Assembly (NCBI RefSeq): GCF_000327385.1
Contig: NW_008709379.1
Coordinates: 5,280,328-5,344,327 of the forward strand
DNA length: 64,000 nt
Direction of reading: 5' to 3'
DNA from: Lottia gigantea
Lineage: Eukaryota; Mollusca; Gastropoda; Lottiidae
The position numbers and the translations under genes were made by a program. Numbering within the stretch: the stretch's first letter is position 1; every line of letters begins with the position of its first letter. The notes beneath the pieces were generated by a model. That model made no database searches. It had not been told where the DNA came from and was given only the letters and a program-made list of their open reading frames with translations. Below, piece by piece: positions 28,001 to 43,000 of this stretch.

Positions 28001-31000
28001 ACACTCCTATACCATAAGATGTCTCTAAACTTTTAGGGCATATCAGATTTTACAACAACAAAGATTACCTCCATGTCCTAAAGGTTGCCACCATCTAAAT
28101 ATTGTCTGGTTAGTTTTAGAATCTTTAGGAAGTTCAACTTGAACAACTTGTGTTGTAGAATTAAATACTTTAGGTTCTATAACTTTCAATATATTCCAAC
28201 TAATTCCATTGTCGACTGAATAATCCACTATAATCCCTTCATTTCTGTTTTGAGGTTGTCGGCAGCCCTTTTGATTTCTCTCTCCACCTATTTTGATCAC
28301 AAACTGTATCATTCTGGAAAAAAATAGTCATGATACAGTGCACCATTTTTCCCACTTCCATTGACTGATTCTGTAACTAAACTTAATAATACTCAAGCAA
28401 TATTCTTTATGAACAACGAAAAAAGCAGACAAACCAAACCAAAGTTTAGATGGAAATGTCCGTGTGAGTTAAAATACCCACAAACCTTAAACTACTAGTG
28501 TCTAAAGGATCAGATCTAGCTTCTCTGGTACCAGGTCCATTAAAATATAGAGAATTAGCAAAATCTACCACCCCACATCCTCTACCAAGGTAACCACCAG
28601 TTATCTGATTCCAATAGGCTGTAGGTTGATTTCTATTATCAAATCTATCCAACATTCCTTTAGGATTAGCTTCATCAGATTGACAATTTATATCTAGAAA
28701 AACAGAAACAAATAAATCAATGTGCAATCAAAAAATAACTAACAGCCACAAGTCATAGTCACTTACGCTATCAAGATAAAATATATGTATGTATAAGATG
28801 GAATTGTATACAAGAACATAACACTGGACGACTGGAAAGGCTTGGGTGTACAAAACACATGTGTTACAGAATCCAGAAATAAACAGTTAAACAGCTACCT
28901 TAAAGGGCTACAGTAAAGCAGTAAGTCATCATTCGATCTGGTTTGATTTCCTTCCTACTTCAAAAGACAACTTAAATTCGAACTGAATGGTGCAAGTTAT
29001 AAAATGTCTTATTCTTTTGATTGATGAAATACAAATACAAAATACAATTTGACATTTTAAGTTTGGTAGGAAATATGGAATGTTGCTGATTCCTACCTGC
29101 TGATTGCTGATCACACTGACATTGTTGATTGACACACACACCTCTTCTATGACAATGTTTATCACAACTAGGTCCAATATATACATCATCTAGAGCAAAA
29201 CTATGGGTCATATCACCAGGCTGCCACCAGCGAAATAATACTGGACTGAAATCAAATCATAAACTAATGCATGCACCTCACAAACTTTCAATACAATGGA
29301 ATAAGAAGAAAAAGATGAAAAGCAGCATTGTAATAATGGTTCCTCTATTGTTTATATAATCGATTGTACTTCTCAAGAACATAGTTTAATGCTCTAAGCA
29401 TGCTTTGTATAGGAGGCATGTGCTGAAGAAAAATGATAAAGTGTGCTCTCTTGACTCATACAAAAAAAACTGTTACTTACTGTTGGGCTATCTTACTACT
29501 AACAGGTATTACCACTAAAGTCCATTCACCATGTGTACCTGGATAATACAGACTACCTTCTGTGTAATCACCATCACAATCTTCTTGTTGATAACAAGGT
29601 TCTTGTACCAGATTCCAACTCATGCCATTATCCTGACTGTATTGGAACATTACAGGATAGTTCCATCGAAATCTGTGACCACATCCAACATTGATCTATA
29701 GGAGAGCAACCATAAAATGTAAAAAAAAATATTTTGGATATTCTTTAGACTAAATGGCCATAAGAAATAAATTATATTGTATCATTTCAAGTTTTACTGA
29801 CACTGAAACATTGATCTTTGAAATCTTATAGTCAGAACAGAATTTCATTTTGAAACATTTCACTTATATGATAATAGATATTGACAGTATCAGCCAACAT
29901 AAAAAATACTGTACCTTAAACTGTATGATATCACCCATCTTTAACTGTAAATCTTTAGTTATAGCATATTTATCATTAAATTGATTTCCAAGTACCATAA
30001 CTGGCATACTAGATTGACAATATTTACTGTTTATACCTTCTGTTACCATTAACCATTGACCAGAATCAAACGGATCTGGAGAGGCCTATAGAGGTGATTA
30101 AGAGAAACTTTTGTAATATATGGTACATACTTAGGTATCACGTAGGCCAAACGACATTAGATATAGAACAAGAGTGAACCATCCCTTTGGATTTAATGCA
30201 ATATCAATGACACTATTAAGCACCTATGCTTTCCTTTAAGTTTCCTTTTATGAGTTTATCATATCATCATGTACAATTCTTACATCAAAGTCATCATGTA
30301 GTTGTGGTAATCGTTCATGTGGTCCAATATATATTTCATCTATTGCCCACTGATCATTCTGTTCACCGGAATGTTCTGGCTGCCACCATCTAAATCTGGT
30401 GCTGGTAGTCTTAGACTGTTCTGGTAATTCCACAAATACAAATCTGTAATGAAGGTATTAAGTATGTTAAACATCATGATTGTGCTGGTATTCAACTCAA
30501 TATGTAGGAATGTAAACAAACATGAAGATCAATTGAGATCACACTTGCTATTTACTTGAAGTTTGCATACTAGTTCTTTTTACAGATGTGACTATTGTTA
30601 GGCATTGTATCATCATGTAAATCTCTGCAAGTAATAAACAGGAACTGTGCCATAAATCTTCATCTTGCATCCAATTTTATAATGTTAAAAGAAATACAGG
30701 TACCTTGGTTGCTTAAATTCTGTGAAATGTATTTCCTCTAAAATAGTCCAGGTATTACCACCATTATTACTATACTGTAGTAATACAGATTCTGTTCTTT
30801 TATCACCACCATTACATAGTTTATCATTACCACCCAATCTAATATAGAACTGTATAAAATCATCTACAGTGGTATTTAAATCTTTAGTTTGTAATTCACG
30901 AACTCCATCCTACAAAACACAATTGAACATGTATATATAATCTACAACCACTTGTCCTGAGATGAAAATAAGGGAAAATTTACAAATATATAGAGAAGAG

Positions 31001-34000
31001 CAGTTTCTCTGTTAGTTAGGGTATTGGAATCTAGTGAAACTCTTGTTTGCATACGTAATGTAAGTTAAGTCAAACTGCAAGTGAAAATTTAGGTAGTCTA
31101 GAAAAAGTCATTGTTCCAGTGGACCACACTATCATAGAGAAGTTTGGCCAGGGACAAGCAAGAAGAGATGATCCTTGAGCTAAGGATGTTTTTCTTATTC
31201 TTGCAAATTATGACTGCTTCTTTCACAGAAAGGTATAACTCCAAATTCTCTAACATTAATTACCTTATAAAAATACATAGATTCTCCTGATACAATTACA
31301 CCACAACCTTCTCCAACTTTAGCTATATCACCACCTATTATTTGTATAAAATCTTTCTCTGGTTCATATCTCATTCCAAAATCAGCATGTATAATACTCT
31401 CTCTAGGACTAGCTGATTGACAGTTCTTATCTATATATCCCTTATCACATCTACAAACAATATAATATATCAATCTCAGTCCATGAAGCCCCGCTGCTGA
31501 TCTTAAAGAACTAGTCTTACATATAAAAAATTCCGAAAATTTGAATGGTCTTGAAAGGTTACAATTCCACATGTTACAATAAATTATTCCTAACAGACCT
31601 ATGAAAAACATCTGCAAGCAAGGTTTTATTGTTGATATTTTGTTTAATATCAAATCAGTGATCTCAGGATCTGTAATAAGTGACATAGTATATAATACAA
31701 TTGATCTTTAGTGTTGCTTTACCTTCTAAAACACTTTATACATATATTATATAATAACATTGCAATTATTCTTCATCACCTTCAATTTGAGAAACATATA
31801 CACAAATGTTTTGTTTTGTTTATATCTTAAATATATATGTACATAATAATTTACTTGCAGAAACCTTGTTCACAAGCACCATGACCATTACACATATCAG
31901 GACACTGTTGTCCAACATAGAATCTTCTGATAGCCCAAGCATCATTAGGTCCCCATTCTGGTTGTATCCATCGAAATCTGGTATGTGGTGACCTTCAAAT
32001 AGAATGAATTTGCTCATACAATATGTCCCATTTCACCATCTCTATTTGTTTTCTTAAAATATTGATGATTAAGGATTAATGTGTCTTAATACTTATGAAA
32101 TATCTATTATAATATAAACATTACCACTTACCAAGTATCAAGTAGAAATATAATATAAACAATACCACTTACCAAGCATCAGTTGGAAGTATAGTATAAA
32201 CACTACAACTTGCCAAGAATCAGTTGGAAGTATATCATAAACACTACCATTTACCAAGTATCAGTTGGAAGTATAATATAAACACTACCACTTACCAAGC
32301 ATCAGTTGGAAGCATAAAAAAACAATACCACTTACCAAGTATCAGTTGTAAGTATAATAAAACACTACCACTTACCACATATCAGGTGGAAGTATAATAT
32401 AAACACTAACACTTACCAAGTATCAGGTGGAAGTATAATATAAACACTACCACTTACCAAGTATCAGCTGGAAGTATAATATAAACACTACCACTTACCA
32501 AGTATCAGTTAGAAGTATAATATAAACAATACCACTTACCAAGCATCAGTTGGAAGTATAGTATAAACATTACCACTTGCCAAGAATCAGTTGGAAGTAC
32601 AATACAAACACTATCAATTACCAAGAATCAGTTGGAAGTATAATATAAACACTAACACTTACCAAGTATCAGGTGGAAGTATAATATAAACACTATCACT
32701 TACCAAGAATCAGTTGGAAGTATAATATAAACACTACCACTTACCAAGTATCAGGTGGAAGTATAATATAAACACTACCACTTACCAAGTATCAGGTAGA
32801 AGTTTAATATAAACAATACCACTTACCAAGCATCAGTAGGAAGTATAATATAAACAATACCACTTACCAAGTATCAGGTGGAAGTATGATATTAACTTTA
32901 GTCCAATGAGAATATTGTGAGTAATGGTAAACAGTTCCAGGTTTATATGTCTCACATATAGCTGGTGGCAGACAAGAATCATACACTAAATTCCAGTAAA
33001 TACCGTGATCAGAACTATACTCCAGATACAGTTGATTATCACGATTTTTACTGTATGGTACACCACATCCCATTGTGATATCAAACTGTATCATTTGTGA
33101 TGGGCCAACATTTAGAGATTCTGTCATCAAATATCTCGACTCATTAACTTTCTCTTTCCCAGAAAAACTACAAAAGATATATTATTGTGGGGTGTACAAT
33201 GAACAATATTTTCTAAAAGCTAATGCTGTGAAAATGAATTTTACAAATCGATGTAGGAAAGCCATATACACATGTATCAGCTCCGTGTCTATTTCAGGCA
33301 TTTCTTTTGTAATCAGCAGAAATACTTATGACACTTACGTTATGCTTTTTGGAGCACCACAATAACTATCAACAAGTTTACCAAGATGAGCTGTTAGGTC
33401 ATCTCTCATATCTTTCATATCACTGACATCTATTAATAACGTATTGGTCATCTCCTGAGATAAACTAACATCATCTATAGCCCAAACATCTTGTCCTTGT
33501 CCTGAATGGTGTAACTGTCTCCATCTAAACTTACATGACTCTCCTTTACTAAAATCTGGTAACTGAACAGAGTCCATCCTGTAAATAGGTTGACATTTTT
33601 AACACCAATGTGTTTCACATTGGTATATTTCAAAGGTCCAAATGAGGCAAAATCATTGTTAAAAATAGTTACGACAGCTCCTTGACTCTACATCACCATA
33701 TTTACTCTTGCAGACATTTAGATGACCATAGTCTTCAAGCCATCATTCCTTATGTTATTGGAACTAATATCTAAATAACATATATGTGACATTTTGAAAC
33801 ATTCTTGATTATGACAGTGTTATTAGCCACTTAAAAACCATGTAAAGCATGTGACATTGATAAAAAAGAGAACATCTGTTTATGAAATTAAATTTCCTAA
33901 ATTCATATGTGGAAGGAATTAATCTTACATTGGTTGTTTGAAATATTCAGAAGAAAATTCTCGCAGATAATGCCAATATACACCTCCAGTGCAGGAGACT

Positions 34001-37000
34001 TCCAATATAACAGATTCACTCAGGGATGGAGGTGGGCATTTAGATGTCATTGATATACTACCAACTCTTATACTAAACTGTAAATAACTGAAAGGAAACA
34101 ACCATCAATTAATGTTCAATAGCTGATATATGGATTGTCCTGTTCTAGGTGATTAGGTAACATGGGTTTGAATCCGCCTATAGATAAGAAAAATTCTCAT
34201 GCCATGGTTAGTGCTTCCGAGAGTTTCATCTCCTAATGACTAACATGTTAAAAGCTGAAAGGAAACAGACAACAATTAATTTTCCATTACATCCTCAAGT
34301 AAACATAAGAAGACTTACACTGCCTCTGTGGTATTCAAATAGGTGGTTTCAACTTGTCTTGGACCACTATTATCAAACACTAGAGCTTTACCAGATGATA
34401 TAACTCCACAATTATAACCTATTTCTCCTCCTTCTATAGAGAGTAGTTGTGAGGACTGGACTATTAGATTGTTTTCAAAGTTCTCCAACAGTGATGTTGG
34501 GTTGGGTACAATACTATCTTCACAAAAGATTCCATGATAACCAAAATCACAGCTACAAACAAAATATAGTTTTGAAAACATACAAAAGTACATGTATCTG
34601 CATTTTCTGGATTAAAAATTTCAACTGGTAAATTATGTGTTTTATGAAGTCACTATTGCTAAATCTGCTAATAACATTTAGGGGTCTATTTGACAGAGAC
34701 TTGATAAAATGCTTAGTTTAGAGGAATTGCATAAAACATTCTTTAAATCACAAGGACTAAATTGTAACATGTCTACCCGATTTTTTAACAAGTGGTTGCC
34801 TAGCAACATTTTCAGTATATCAAGGACAGTCACCTATCTGTGTCAAATCATACCAAAAATCTAATTTGTGCAAGATATTGTTGATTTAAACAAACACACA
34901 TTATTTAAAAAAATTCTGACATAAACTGTCACCTCTATCGCCAACAAATTTTGATGAGTTAATAACTCAAATTCTGTTTAGTGAAAAATTGTCAAATTCA
35001 ATCTTGACTAAAATCTCATCATTATAAATATTCACACCAAATTTCATTTAAATTGGATGAAAATTGTAGTCTCTATTGTGTTCACAAACAAATTTGGACA
35101 CGTTTTTCACAAGTCAAGGGCTGTAACTCAAAAACCATTCATCGAAAAATCGTGAATATCAAACTTGTCCAAGATCTCATCAATATAAATGATCACACCA
35201 AATTTCATTCGAATCAGGTGAAAACTGTTGTCTATCGCGTTCACAAGCCAATTGTGGATGGACGGGGTATAAAAACTATAATTAAGTTCATCCTTCACTT
35301 TGTTGTGAAAGTTTAAATGAGTTTATTAGCAGTAAAACACTGTAGCTTGTACTTACTCACAACCATCTTGATGACAAGAACCATGTCCATTACATCCAGC
35401 CTCACAATCACCAATATAAACTAAAAATAAAATCATATTCAATTTTTATACTGAATACTTTCATACAATAACTTTATACTATTTCAATAATGATAAGTTT
35501 GAGCTAAAATATTTGTAATTCCATACAAATGAAATACAATGAGAAAACTTGCCTACACCCAAATCATTAACTATAGTCTACTCCCAATGACAATCAATAA
35601 GAAATAAATTTGTTTATCTAAATTATGATCTCTGAGGTTACTGAATATAGAGATAGCAGAGAAACTTAATACAAACCATCATCAATAGCCCAGTTTGGTT
35701 CTCCAGAATCTTGTAGCTGTTGCCATCTAAATCTTACATGAGGTACTTGAGCTTGATAAGGTACAGGAAGAGTTAATCTATTCCACCTATAATAGAAGGA
35801 TATACTATAAACAAACAGTAGCAGTATAACTAATGTAAAACTGTTGAGTACTCATTTCATGCTCAATTCTAATCTTGATCAGTCTGATGGCCACAAATTT
35901 GATATCTTACTGAAAGTTACAATATAGCCAAAAATAACCCCTGACAAATTTACTCTTGGCTTGGCACAGATGATAATTGGCATACTTTTCTCCTTTTCTT
36001 TGGGCATTGTTTTAGGGTCTATAGTCTACAGTAAGGTACTTACCCTGATAACTGAGAGGAGGTAAATAAGGACTGGTAAGGGAGATAAGTACCATGACAA
36101 GTTGATGGTAAACAAGGTGTATATAGTGGTAACCAATCTAAACCATGATTAGTAGAATATTCTAACTGTAAACTGAAAAAAAAAACATATTCACAAACAA
36201 AATTCAAAACAGGCCATTAATAAATCAAACAACTGGTTGCCTAGCAAGATACGCCCACTTTCCTGATACATTTTCAGTGTACATGTATCAAGGGCAGTCA
36301 CCTATCTGTGTCAAATCATTCCAAAAATCTAATTTGTGCAAGATATTGTTGATTTAAACAAACACATTATTTAATAAAATTCTGACATAAATAACATCTC
36401 TATCACTAACAAATTTAGATGGCAATAACTCAAATTCCATTTATCGAAAAATTGTCAAATTTAATCTTGACTAAGATCTCATCATTATAAATGATCATAC
36501 CAAATTTCATTTAAATCAGATGAAAACTGTACTCTCTAATGTGATCACAAACAAATTTTGCCGTGTTTTTCATAAATCGAGGGCAATAACTCAAAAACCG
36601 TTCATCGAAAGATAGCCCACTTCGAACTTGTTCAAGATCTCATGAATATAAATGATCACACCAAATTTCATTCAAATCAAATAAAAACTGTAGTCTCTAT
36701 TGCGTTCACAAGCCAATTGTGGACCAACGGGACCGGGGCGACGACAATATACAACCACATTATAATGTGGGCGTATAAAAATGAATAATCTCAGGAAAAG
36801 AAATTTTGTTGGAAATAGCAAAACTTTTCAGATGACATGACACATTTATGTTTAAATTTATTTGAGAGGCATACATGTATTTATCTGAATCCTGTAGTTG
36901 GGTTGCATCCTTTGTTCATGCATAATTCTAGCTATTGCTAATTAAACCCCCATTGCCACACCAAATGTCTCAGAGGTAGACTTTATATGCAAGTAAATTA

Positions 37001-40000
37001 GATATGATATTTACCTATTGTGTTGAACATTGATACCACACTGTAAATTGAGTTTAAATTGTAATATTTTGTTGCTGTTTGGTGAAGATTGGACTGGTAA
37101 TTCAGGTAATATAATGACATTATCAATAGCCCAGCTATCAAAACCAGCTCCTCTATGGTATTTCTGTATCCAGCAAATTTTAGAACTACCACTATTCGGA
37201 ATTTTCACTGACACCAGACTAGGTTCCTGAAGATATGAAAGTAAAATATATTCCATGCATACTCAATGCATGTAGTAAGTGCAAGCAAACATCGACGGAC
37301 GGACGGATGTACAGACGGACGGAACGTATACGAGTTGATAGAAGCACTTACTGTATAGAGGTTGAAGGGCGATAACTTCTCAAAACTGACGTAAGAGGCC
37401 TAAATCTTGAAAAAGCCTTAAATTTAATCAGAAGTAAACTAAACTTTATCAAACCTTTCGATTTAGGTCCAATAACATCCATTTTAAGTTTCATCAAAAT
37501 CTGTTGAAAACTATATGAGTAATAGCATATTCAAGATTTTGGGGCAAGGGCAATAACTCTGCTTCTAACGGTCTAAAATAGCTCAAATTCGAACTTGATC
37601 TTCGTTTTATGAATATGTATACACATACCCAATTTCATTTGATTCCATCAAAAAATCTAGTTTTTAGAGCGTTTACAAGCAAATGTTGACGGGCGTACAG
37701 ACCGACGGACGGAGGGACAGGGGTGCCGACAATATACGTCCAAATAGAGAGGTGTGGGCGTATAAAAATACAGTTCTGTTTGAAATTGTTGTAAGTTGAT
37801 GGTAAATGTACCCACATGAAATCTTGGTGGTTCCAATGTATCCACTATCTGAGTTTGTCCATTTCTATCTTTTATATAAATCACAATTTTGGCCTTTTCT
37901 GGAATATCTCCATTACCTCCACAATTTCCACTACCTATCAAATATACTAGGATATATCAAGATCAATAATTAATACAATTATTCTTGAGTACAGTTCACA
38001 CAACACCCATAATAACAATAAGCATCTAAATCCTCTCGAAATCTGGGTGCAAATTATAAAGAAAGAACTTGAACCAATCATGTACCTGATCATAATTTAA
38101 ACATGGATATGACTCTGAAACAATACTTACCAACTCCAATGTAAAACTGAAGATTATCAGCAACAGTTGTGTCTATATAAGGTGTACACATCAATCTTTT
38201 ACCATCATAATCAAATACCATAGAGTTACCATATCTTATCTCACCACATGTTACATCAACATGACCACCAACAATATACCACCTAGATTTAATAAATACA
38301 AGTTATATCAACATGACCACCAACAATATACCACCTAGATTTAATACATACAAGTTATATCAGCATGACCACCAACAATATACAACCTAGATTTAATACA
38401 TACAAGTTATATCAACATGACCACCAACAATATACCACCTAGATTTAATACATACAAGTTATATCAACATGACCACCAACAATATACCACCTAGATTTAA
38501 TAAATACAAGTTATATCAACATGACCACCAACCATATACCACCTAGATATAATAAATACAAGTTATATCAACATGATCACTAACATTATACCACCTAGAT
38601 TTAATAAATACAAGTTATATCCACATGATCACTAACAATATACCACCTAGATATAATAAATACAAGTTATATCAACATGACCACCAAAAATATACCACCT
38701 TGGTTTATAAATATTTGTACTTTATCAACAATATACCAGCTAGGTTTATCAAATACTTATACTTCATCAACAATATACCAGCAAAGTTGAAGAAATATTT
38801 ATACCAATAAATATTTGTATTGTACTTCATCACCAATTCACCAGCAAGGTTTATTACTTATACTCTATCAACAATATACCACTTTGAATTATTAAATACT
38901 TATACTTTATTAACAATATACCAACTAGGTTTATTAAATACTTATACTTTATCAACAATATACCACTTTGAATTATTAAATACTTATACTTTATTAACAA
39001 TATACCACTTTGAATTATTAAATACTTATACTTTATTAACAATATACCAACTAGGTTTATTTAATACTTATACTTTATCAACAATATACCAACTAGGTTT
39101 ATTAAATACTTATACTTTATTAATCATATACCACCTAGGTTAATTAAATACTTATACTTTTTCAACAATTTAACACCTATGTTCAATGAATATTTTTACT
39201 TTATCGACAACATACACCCTAAGGTTAATAAATATTGAAACTAAATGAACAATAACCCACTAGGCTAATAAATATTGATATATTGTCAACAAATAACTAA
39301 TATAATTTTGTGAATCTATTAAAGTGGGTGTTCAAGATAAATAATGTTCAATGTACATACCCAGATTGAGTTTTGGATTCAAAGTGTTCTGTTAATATAC
39401 TGTCATACAGTATATCAGTAGGTGATAGGTCTATATCACGACTAACTACATAGTTGTATGTTTGATTTCCATCATTAAAATAAATAGCATTATTATCTGA
39501 ATGACACTTTGGCTGAAAAAGTAAAAATAATAGCACTACACTACAAGTAGTTTTAAAAATTGATACCAAGGATAAGCCTCTTACAGGAAAGAAAAATTCA
39601 ATTGCAGCCCCCAAAAAGCTCTTTTTTTAGGAGATAACAATATAAATGCTGATATACATGCTTAAGGTCAAGTTTTTAATTTTTACTAGGTTACTACACA
39701 TATCCTTGATCTTACTTCTACTGCAGTAAAATATAACATGAAAAAATCTTGCAGTCTTGAATTCTAACCAGACTGTTAAAATAATAATGTATGGATACCT
39801 GAATATTTGCTCCAGGAAAAAATAACCAATTTCCAGGATCAACAGGATCAAAATCATCTTCCAAAACAGTGGGAGGGTTAGCTGTATTGACTATAACTAT
39901 ATTATCTATAGCCCAACAACTATCATAGTCTTGATTATAACTATCATCTTGTAATAATTTACGTCCTGATGTCTTTGTCTTTCTACCAGAATAAGGTGCG

Positions 40001-43000
40001 TAAGGTTGATCTGCTGGAAAACGAATTGGTATATAAAATGGAGGTCTCTGTGATGGTGGTTTTCTTGAAGTTTGTACTATAGTACTCTGTGTGGTAGATG
40101 TGGTATGTGGTTGTTTGGTAGTTGTGGTAGCAATAGTAGTTGTAGTGGTAGTAGTGGTAGACAGCGATAATTGTAACCACTGCAAACAAACACCTTCTCC
40201 TCTTGATTCTAATGGCAAATGGATCATGTGAACTTCGGTGTCTGAGGTTAATGGTGGTCTGAAATACATTGTGAATATTAAATCCTTCAGTCAATTGAGA
40301 ATCAGAATTAAATTTGAAATTTCTTCTTATTTGGTTTTTATAGATATGAAATAGTTTGTAAATCATCTTATAATATTTATAGTTGTACATAGTTTGTAAT
40401 ATATACCATTTATCGATGTATAAAACTTGTATTAATTCGTAATAGTTTGTAAAAGTGTAAATAGTTTGAAACACTACCTAATAATATAATAGTTTTTGAT
40501 ATTGAAAACTAGTACCTAGATGTAAATAGGTTGTGTAGATGTAAATATTTTGTAACTATACGAAATAATTCATATAGATGTAAATAGTTTGTGTAGATAT
40601 AACTTGTTTGTAACATTGAATAATAGTTACCTAATAGTTTGTATAGGAATAAACTGTGTACAACCACTATCACTGTATGATATAACTATATCATTATCCC
40701 TACTTATATTATTACCACAAGAACCAGCCGCTGTAATATAAAAAATATTTTTGTTTTTGTTTGTTTTTTTTATATATATCTTTAAAACAGAATTAATAAT
40801 GCCTATTATTATATATACCACACAAAAGTAATATAATTCACAATATTCACAAATGCAATATCTTTCAAAGATTAACGGCTACTTACATACAGAAAACTGT
40901 AAGATTTTGGCAGATGTCGTATTCAATGGCATTGTAGTCTGAAAAATATAATCAACAATTTGTAGACCTTTGACATGTTTATATCGATTTGAAAAACTGT
41001 ATGCACAAACCCTACCAAACTCTAACCCTATCAAAGCTACTTAATTGCATTCTAGACTATCATAATGGCTTTGCGCTTCAAGAAAAAAAAAATAGAGCAC
41101 CCAAACGAGCGAAAACAAAAGAGATTATGTGCTGTAATGGTCAGTGTGTAATCAAAAAGGTGTATAAAAGTGTCAGTATTAGAAAATATGAACGCTGATA
41201 TATACCTTACAGTAGGGAGAACTTGAATATTTACCTTTTATAAAAATTTAAGGCTAAAAATTGAACAACATAAATCTATCAAAAGATATTGTGAAAAACA
41301 GGCAGAATAAATAAGATCATAACTCACCATTACACGTTTTCCTACAGTATCACAAAATACAGCAGATTTACCATGTAATACTACTCCACATTTATCACTG
41401 ATATCACCACCTTCTACAGTTCTCCTATAACATATAAAATATCCTATTATCAAGACAGTGCTTTTAATTTACAAGTTACTTAAATCAAGTAATCTTGGAA
41501 AATCTCTAGAAGTAAACAGGCACATATCATCGGTAATCAAGTAAATATCATCAGTAATCAAGTAAATATCATCGGTAATCAAGTAAATATCATCGGTAAT
41601 CAAGTAAATATCATCGGTAATCAAGTAAATATCAGTAATCAAGTAAATATCAAAAGTTTACATTGTTTACACACAAGATCATCATCAAACAATGAAGTAA
41701 GCTATATAAAGAAACCACTATTTCCTTACCAAAGATCAGGTTTGAAGTTGACAGAAGAATCAAAATCATCTCGTAAAATAACCAGATCAGAATTGAGTTC
41801 AGCTAATTGTGGTCTTAAACTTTTATCTTGAGCATCTGAATCAAGATCAATCATTGTTTTACAAGTATTATAAATTTTAATACATATAGATATATCAATA
41901 GGAAAAGGTTAAAAATGTTCATGGCATACATTTCAAGATTTATCTCTCTTATGGTCAGGAACAGCAACACCAGAACAAGACTCTACATCTCCATAACAAC
42001 AGAACATTTCAAGATATTTTAATAAAAAAAATAAAAATAAAATTACGAACTTGTAAAAAAAATTTAATTGAAATTGAAAAAGTTTTGATTTGTTTTGAAA
42101 CTTTATGGATCAATAATATTGATCATGCATATATTGAGCAATAATAATTTACTATACCTCCCTCTTCACAGAGTTGTAATACTACAGTATCTTTAAATAA
42201 TAACTGTTGTTGTAGATTGGCTGTTGCTCTAAAAAAATATAATATCACATGCAAAAGGTGGAGCTGAATATGTCAATTAATAAATGAATTTAAAAGAACC
42301 AGACAACAGCAAGCTCACATATACATCTTATTAGTGCCAAATTTTGACCTATTTTCCAGCTAGTGAAAAGATGAGTTTTTGTCTAGATGTGCCATGGGAA
42401 AAATCATTCCAATGTCTGCATCTGTGACACGGGAAAATAGGTTGAAAAATCAGAATTATTTTATAATATATACAAAAATCGATAATTCTGTGGCCAAAGA
42501 GAGAAATATTTCTTAAACTACTCACAAGAAAGTTACGCATCCCATTCCAGCATTAGGTGCTATCCATATAAATGAAAGTTGATGTGTTGGTAGATAATTT
42601 ATGTGAGAATGTACTATAGAGCACATGAGATTCTGTCCAACTGGTTGATTACCTTGTACATATTGTTGATTAGGATACATCCCTCCCATAGCTTTATCAG
42701 CTATTGAATATAGACCGGTGAGGAAAAATCCATTAAAATTCATACTGGAAGTCACAGTTACTGTAATAAACATAGAAATTATTTCTATCAGGTAACACCA
42801 AAAATCTCAGAATTGAATTTGTTTTTCAATTCACAAATTCCAAAATCAATTATTCATTTGCATGCCATTGGTCTTAAAATATCTTCTAATCCATACACCT
42901 ATTGATGAAAGAAACGACTTTCCATCCCAGAAATTTCCAGTGAAAACAAAAAAAGGCACTTTTATCAACCTGAAGACACTCTTAAACATGATACACAAAA

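Noticed and set aside
31451-31686. 5' extension of the frame containing RELN exon 21
   Set aside because: It reads through an acceptor into intron sequence; the reelin match starts at [10 protein letters not shown].
39983-40474. Tyr-rich 163-codon minus-strand frame
   Set aside because: It overlaps RELN exon 8 in another frame and runs into the intron repeat; a shadow.
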